Assembly: GCF_000384035.1 (NCBI RefSeq)
Contig: NZ_KB913024.1
Coordinates: 3,698,921-3,762,920, forward strand
Origin: Actinopolyspora mortivallis DSM 44261
GTDB taxonomy: Bacteria; Actinomycetota; Actinomycetes; Mycobacteriales; Pseudonocardiaceae
DNA length: 64,000 bases
Direction: 5' to 3'
Under the pieces are notes generated by a model. The model ran no database searches, was not told where the DNA came from, and was given only the letters and a program-made list of their open reading frames with translations. The position numbers and the translations under genes were made by a program. Of this stretch, positions 62,892-64,000 are shown in pieces (the stretch's first letter is position 1; every line of letters starts with the position of its first letter).

Positions 62892-63215
62892 TCAGGCGAG
62901 ATGCACGGCCAGGGCCAGCAGGGTGAGTTCGAGGGTGTAGACCACCGGTAGGGCCAGGCCGAGGGTGGTGGTTTTCTTGGCGCGCCATTGGCCGAGGCGG
63001 AGTCCGGCGATGCCGGTCCACCAGGCCAGGCAGTCCAGCCCGGCCAGTAGGGCGTGCTGGCCCAACCGGATCTGGCCCGGCTGGGTGAGGTGGCCGAGCA
63101 GGTCGGCCAGCATGATCAGGGTGACCCAGGTGCTGTAGGCGAAACCGGCCACGGCCAGGCCTGCTCCGGCGCATTCGCGCAGCACGATCGTGGTCACCGG
63201 TGAGGGTCGGGGCAT
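62892..63215 (-). CDS. small membrane protein (three helices)
   Basis: A 107-residue protein: MPRPSPVTTIVLRECAGAGL, a first helix through TWVTLIMLADLLG, a second around LLAGLDCLAWWTGIAGLRLG, a basic loop (RAKKTTT) and a last helix to ALAVHLA. GGGAG lies upstream of the ATG. Unknown family. It is on the same strand as the toxin cassette and 87 bases upstream of it, so it may be part of the same unit. Confidence 0.7.
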   Translation of the reverse strand: MPRPSPVTTIVLRECAGAGLAVAGFAYSTWVTLIMLADLLGHLTQPGQIRLGQHALLAGLDCLAWWTGIAGLRLGQWRAKKTTTLGLALPVVYTLELTLLALAVHLA

Positions 63216-63257
63216 GGACGCGCTCCCTGCACATCGGGGTGTCCGACTGTGCGCCGG

Positions 63258-63389
63258 TCACCGGTCGAACAGGACCATGATGTTCGGACTCCAGACCGGA
63301 TACCCCAGAGTTCCGTCCAGCCCGACGCAGTACCCGAGATAGAAAACAATTCCCACCGTGACCAGAAAAACCACGAACCGTTGAAGCAT
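63258..63389 (-). CDS. 43-residue single-helix membrane peptide
   Basis: A short frame beginning MLQRFVVFLVTVGIVFYLGY and ending PNIMVLFDR, with GAGGA 7 bases before the ATG. One N-terminal helix with a short polar exterior. Such tiny membrane genes are common beside toxin cassettes. Unknown function. Confidence 0.55.
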   Translation of the reverse strand: MLQRFVVFLVTVGIVFYLGYCVGLDGTLGYPVWSPNIMVLFDR

Positions 63390-63537
63390 GGGGCGTCCTC
63401 GCTCACGTCTCGACTACGGGACACGCCCCGGCCGGGCTCGGGGTGCCCGGCCGGGGTGGTGGTGCCACCTGACGGGGGAGGGAAGCTCAGGCGGCACCGG
63501 GCTGATCACACACCCGGCGGCGGTGCGGACCAGCGAC

Positions 63538-64000
63538 TCACCGGGCGAACACCCCGCCACCCCACCGACGGGGGCAGATACCCCAACACGTGCGGACACG
63601 GCTCACACGGACCACGCCCCCACTGGCGGAGAGCACGCGCCGCGATCCGACCATGAAACGGCCCCCCACGACACACGTGCCCACACACCCCACCGGCCAA
63701 GCCCCCACAACCCGCCAAGACAGGTAGGCATGCCAGCGGGACTCGTACACACTGGCCACCCACATATGCCGCGAGAAAGAGAAGACCTCCGCGTCCGGGC
63801 CGTCCGTGTCCGGCTCGTCGCCCTCCAACGCGGCCAGCTCGCACAGCCAGGGCTCGTAGGTGTTCAGTGGGCTCGCCAGGGGGCGGTCACTGGCAGCGAT
63901 CAGAAAGCACAGACATTCCGGGCAGTAGTGGTGCCAGCCCGGCACGATCCGTTGCGGGGGCTGCTGCGGCAGCCGGATGCGAACCCCGCAGAAACAGGCC
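63538..64000 (-). CDS. zinc-binding protein of unknown function (5' end outside window)
   Basis: The frame is open to the right edge, so the N-terminus is missing. The visible part starts ACFCGVRIRLPQQPPQRIVPG and continues HHYCPECLCFLIAAS, giving a CxC and a CPEC-type four-cysteine set typical of a zinc ribbon. An acidic segment (LEGDEPDTDGPDAEVFSFSR) and an aromatic, Val/Arg-rich end with more Cys (CVGTCVVGG, RTCWGICP) follow. No family is recognised. Confidence 0.6.
   Translation of the reverse strand, partial: ACFCGVRIRLPQQPPQRIVPGWHHYCPECLCFLIAASDRPLASPLNTYEPWLCELAALEGDEPDTDGPDAEVFSFSRHMWVASVYESRWHAYLSWRVVGAWPVGCVGTCVVGGRFMVGSRRVLSASGGVVRVSRVRTCWGICPRRWGGGVFAR

Overview
The window is high-GC actinobacterial chromosome. 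It carries a nearly complete arabinogalactan (AG) assembly gene set whose order, from memory, follows the Rv3715c-Rv3813c stretch of Mycobacterium tuberculosis (dnaX-ebfC-recR, tadA/tyrA, pat, bpa-wzm-wzt-glfT1, dprE1-dprE2-emb, ubiA-PAP2-glfT2-glf, amidase, HAD). Acidic, Glu/Pro/Ser-rich tails on several proteins, LGFP proteins and two emb paralogues not in embCAB order point to the Pseudonocardiales, perhaps a halophile such as Actinopolyspora. That assignment is an inference.

Layout. 0-6 kb: peptide-type ABC transporter, then dnaX-ebfC-recR-kinase and SRP RNA. 6-12.5 kb: four of the five tRNA genes, CsbD protein, tadA with its partner gene, tyrA, a thiolase, a secreted His-rich peptide, an orphan barstar and an integrase scar beside a tRNA pair. 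12.6-25.3 kb: acetoacetyl-CoA synthetase, DLH-like hydrolase, aromatic aminotransferase, chaplin-like protein, L,D-transpeptidase, MarR regulator, fifth tRNA, drug-type ABC exporter, M28 peptidase, quinone oxidoreductase and the proteasome activator bpa. 25.5-37.9 kb: galactan export and priming (wzm, wzt, glfT1), two emb arabinosyltransferases, gtrA and the DPA epimerase pair dprE1/dprE2. 38-41.8 kb: two secreted LGFP proteins and small genes. 41.9-49.9 kb: an accessory island with a sharp local GC fall, holding a decayed serine protease, an ALF-repeat polymorphic toxin with a nuclease-like tip, its overlapping immunity gene, a broken second immunity gene, a 111-bp duplicated immunity tail and unknown small membrane genes. 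50-60.4 kb: nitroreductase, YbaK, then the second half of the AG cluster (ubiA, PAP2, glfT2, glf), amidase, HAD phosphatase, F420-type oxidoreductase and a HhH glycosylase-like protein. 60.4-61.3 kb: two CRISPR arrays of different repeat class and no cas gene in view. 61.3-64 kb: a toxin cassette coding for an SCP1.201/DddA-type deaminase with an overlapping Imm1 immunity gene, plus small membrane genes and a cut zinc-binding protein.

How the genes work together. Glf makes UDP-galactofuranose, GlfT1 and GlfT2 build galactan, and Wzm/Wzt export it. UbiA, a PAP2 phosphatase and DprE1/DprE2 make decaprenyl-phospho-arabinose, which the Emb proteins polymerise outside the membrane. LGFP proteins, L,D-transpeptidase and the PGRP amidase act on the finished wall. 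The toxin island sits between the arabinan and galactan halves of this set.
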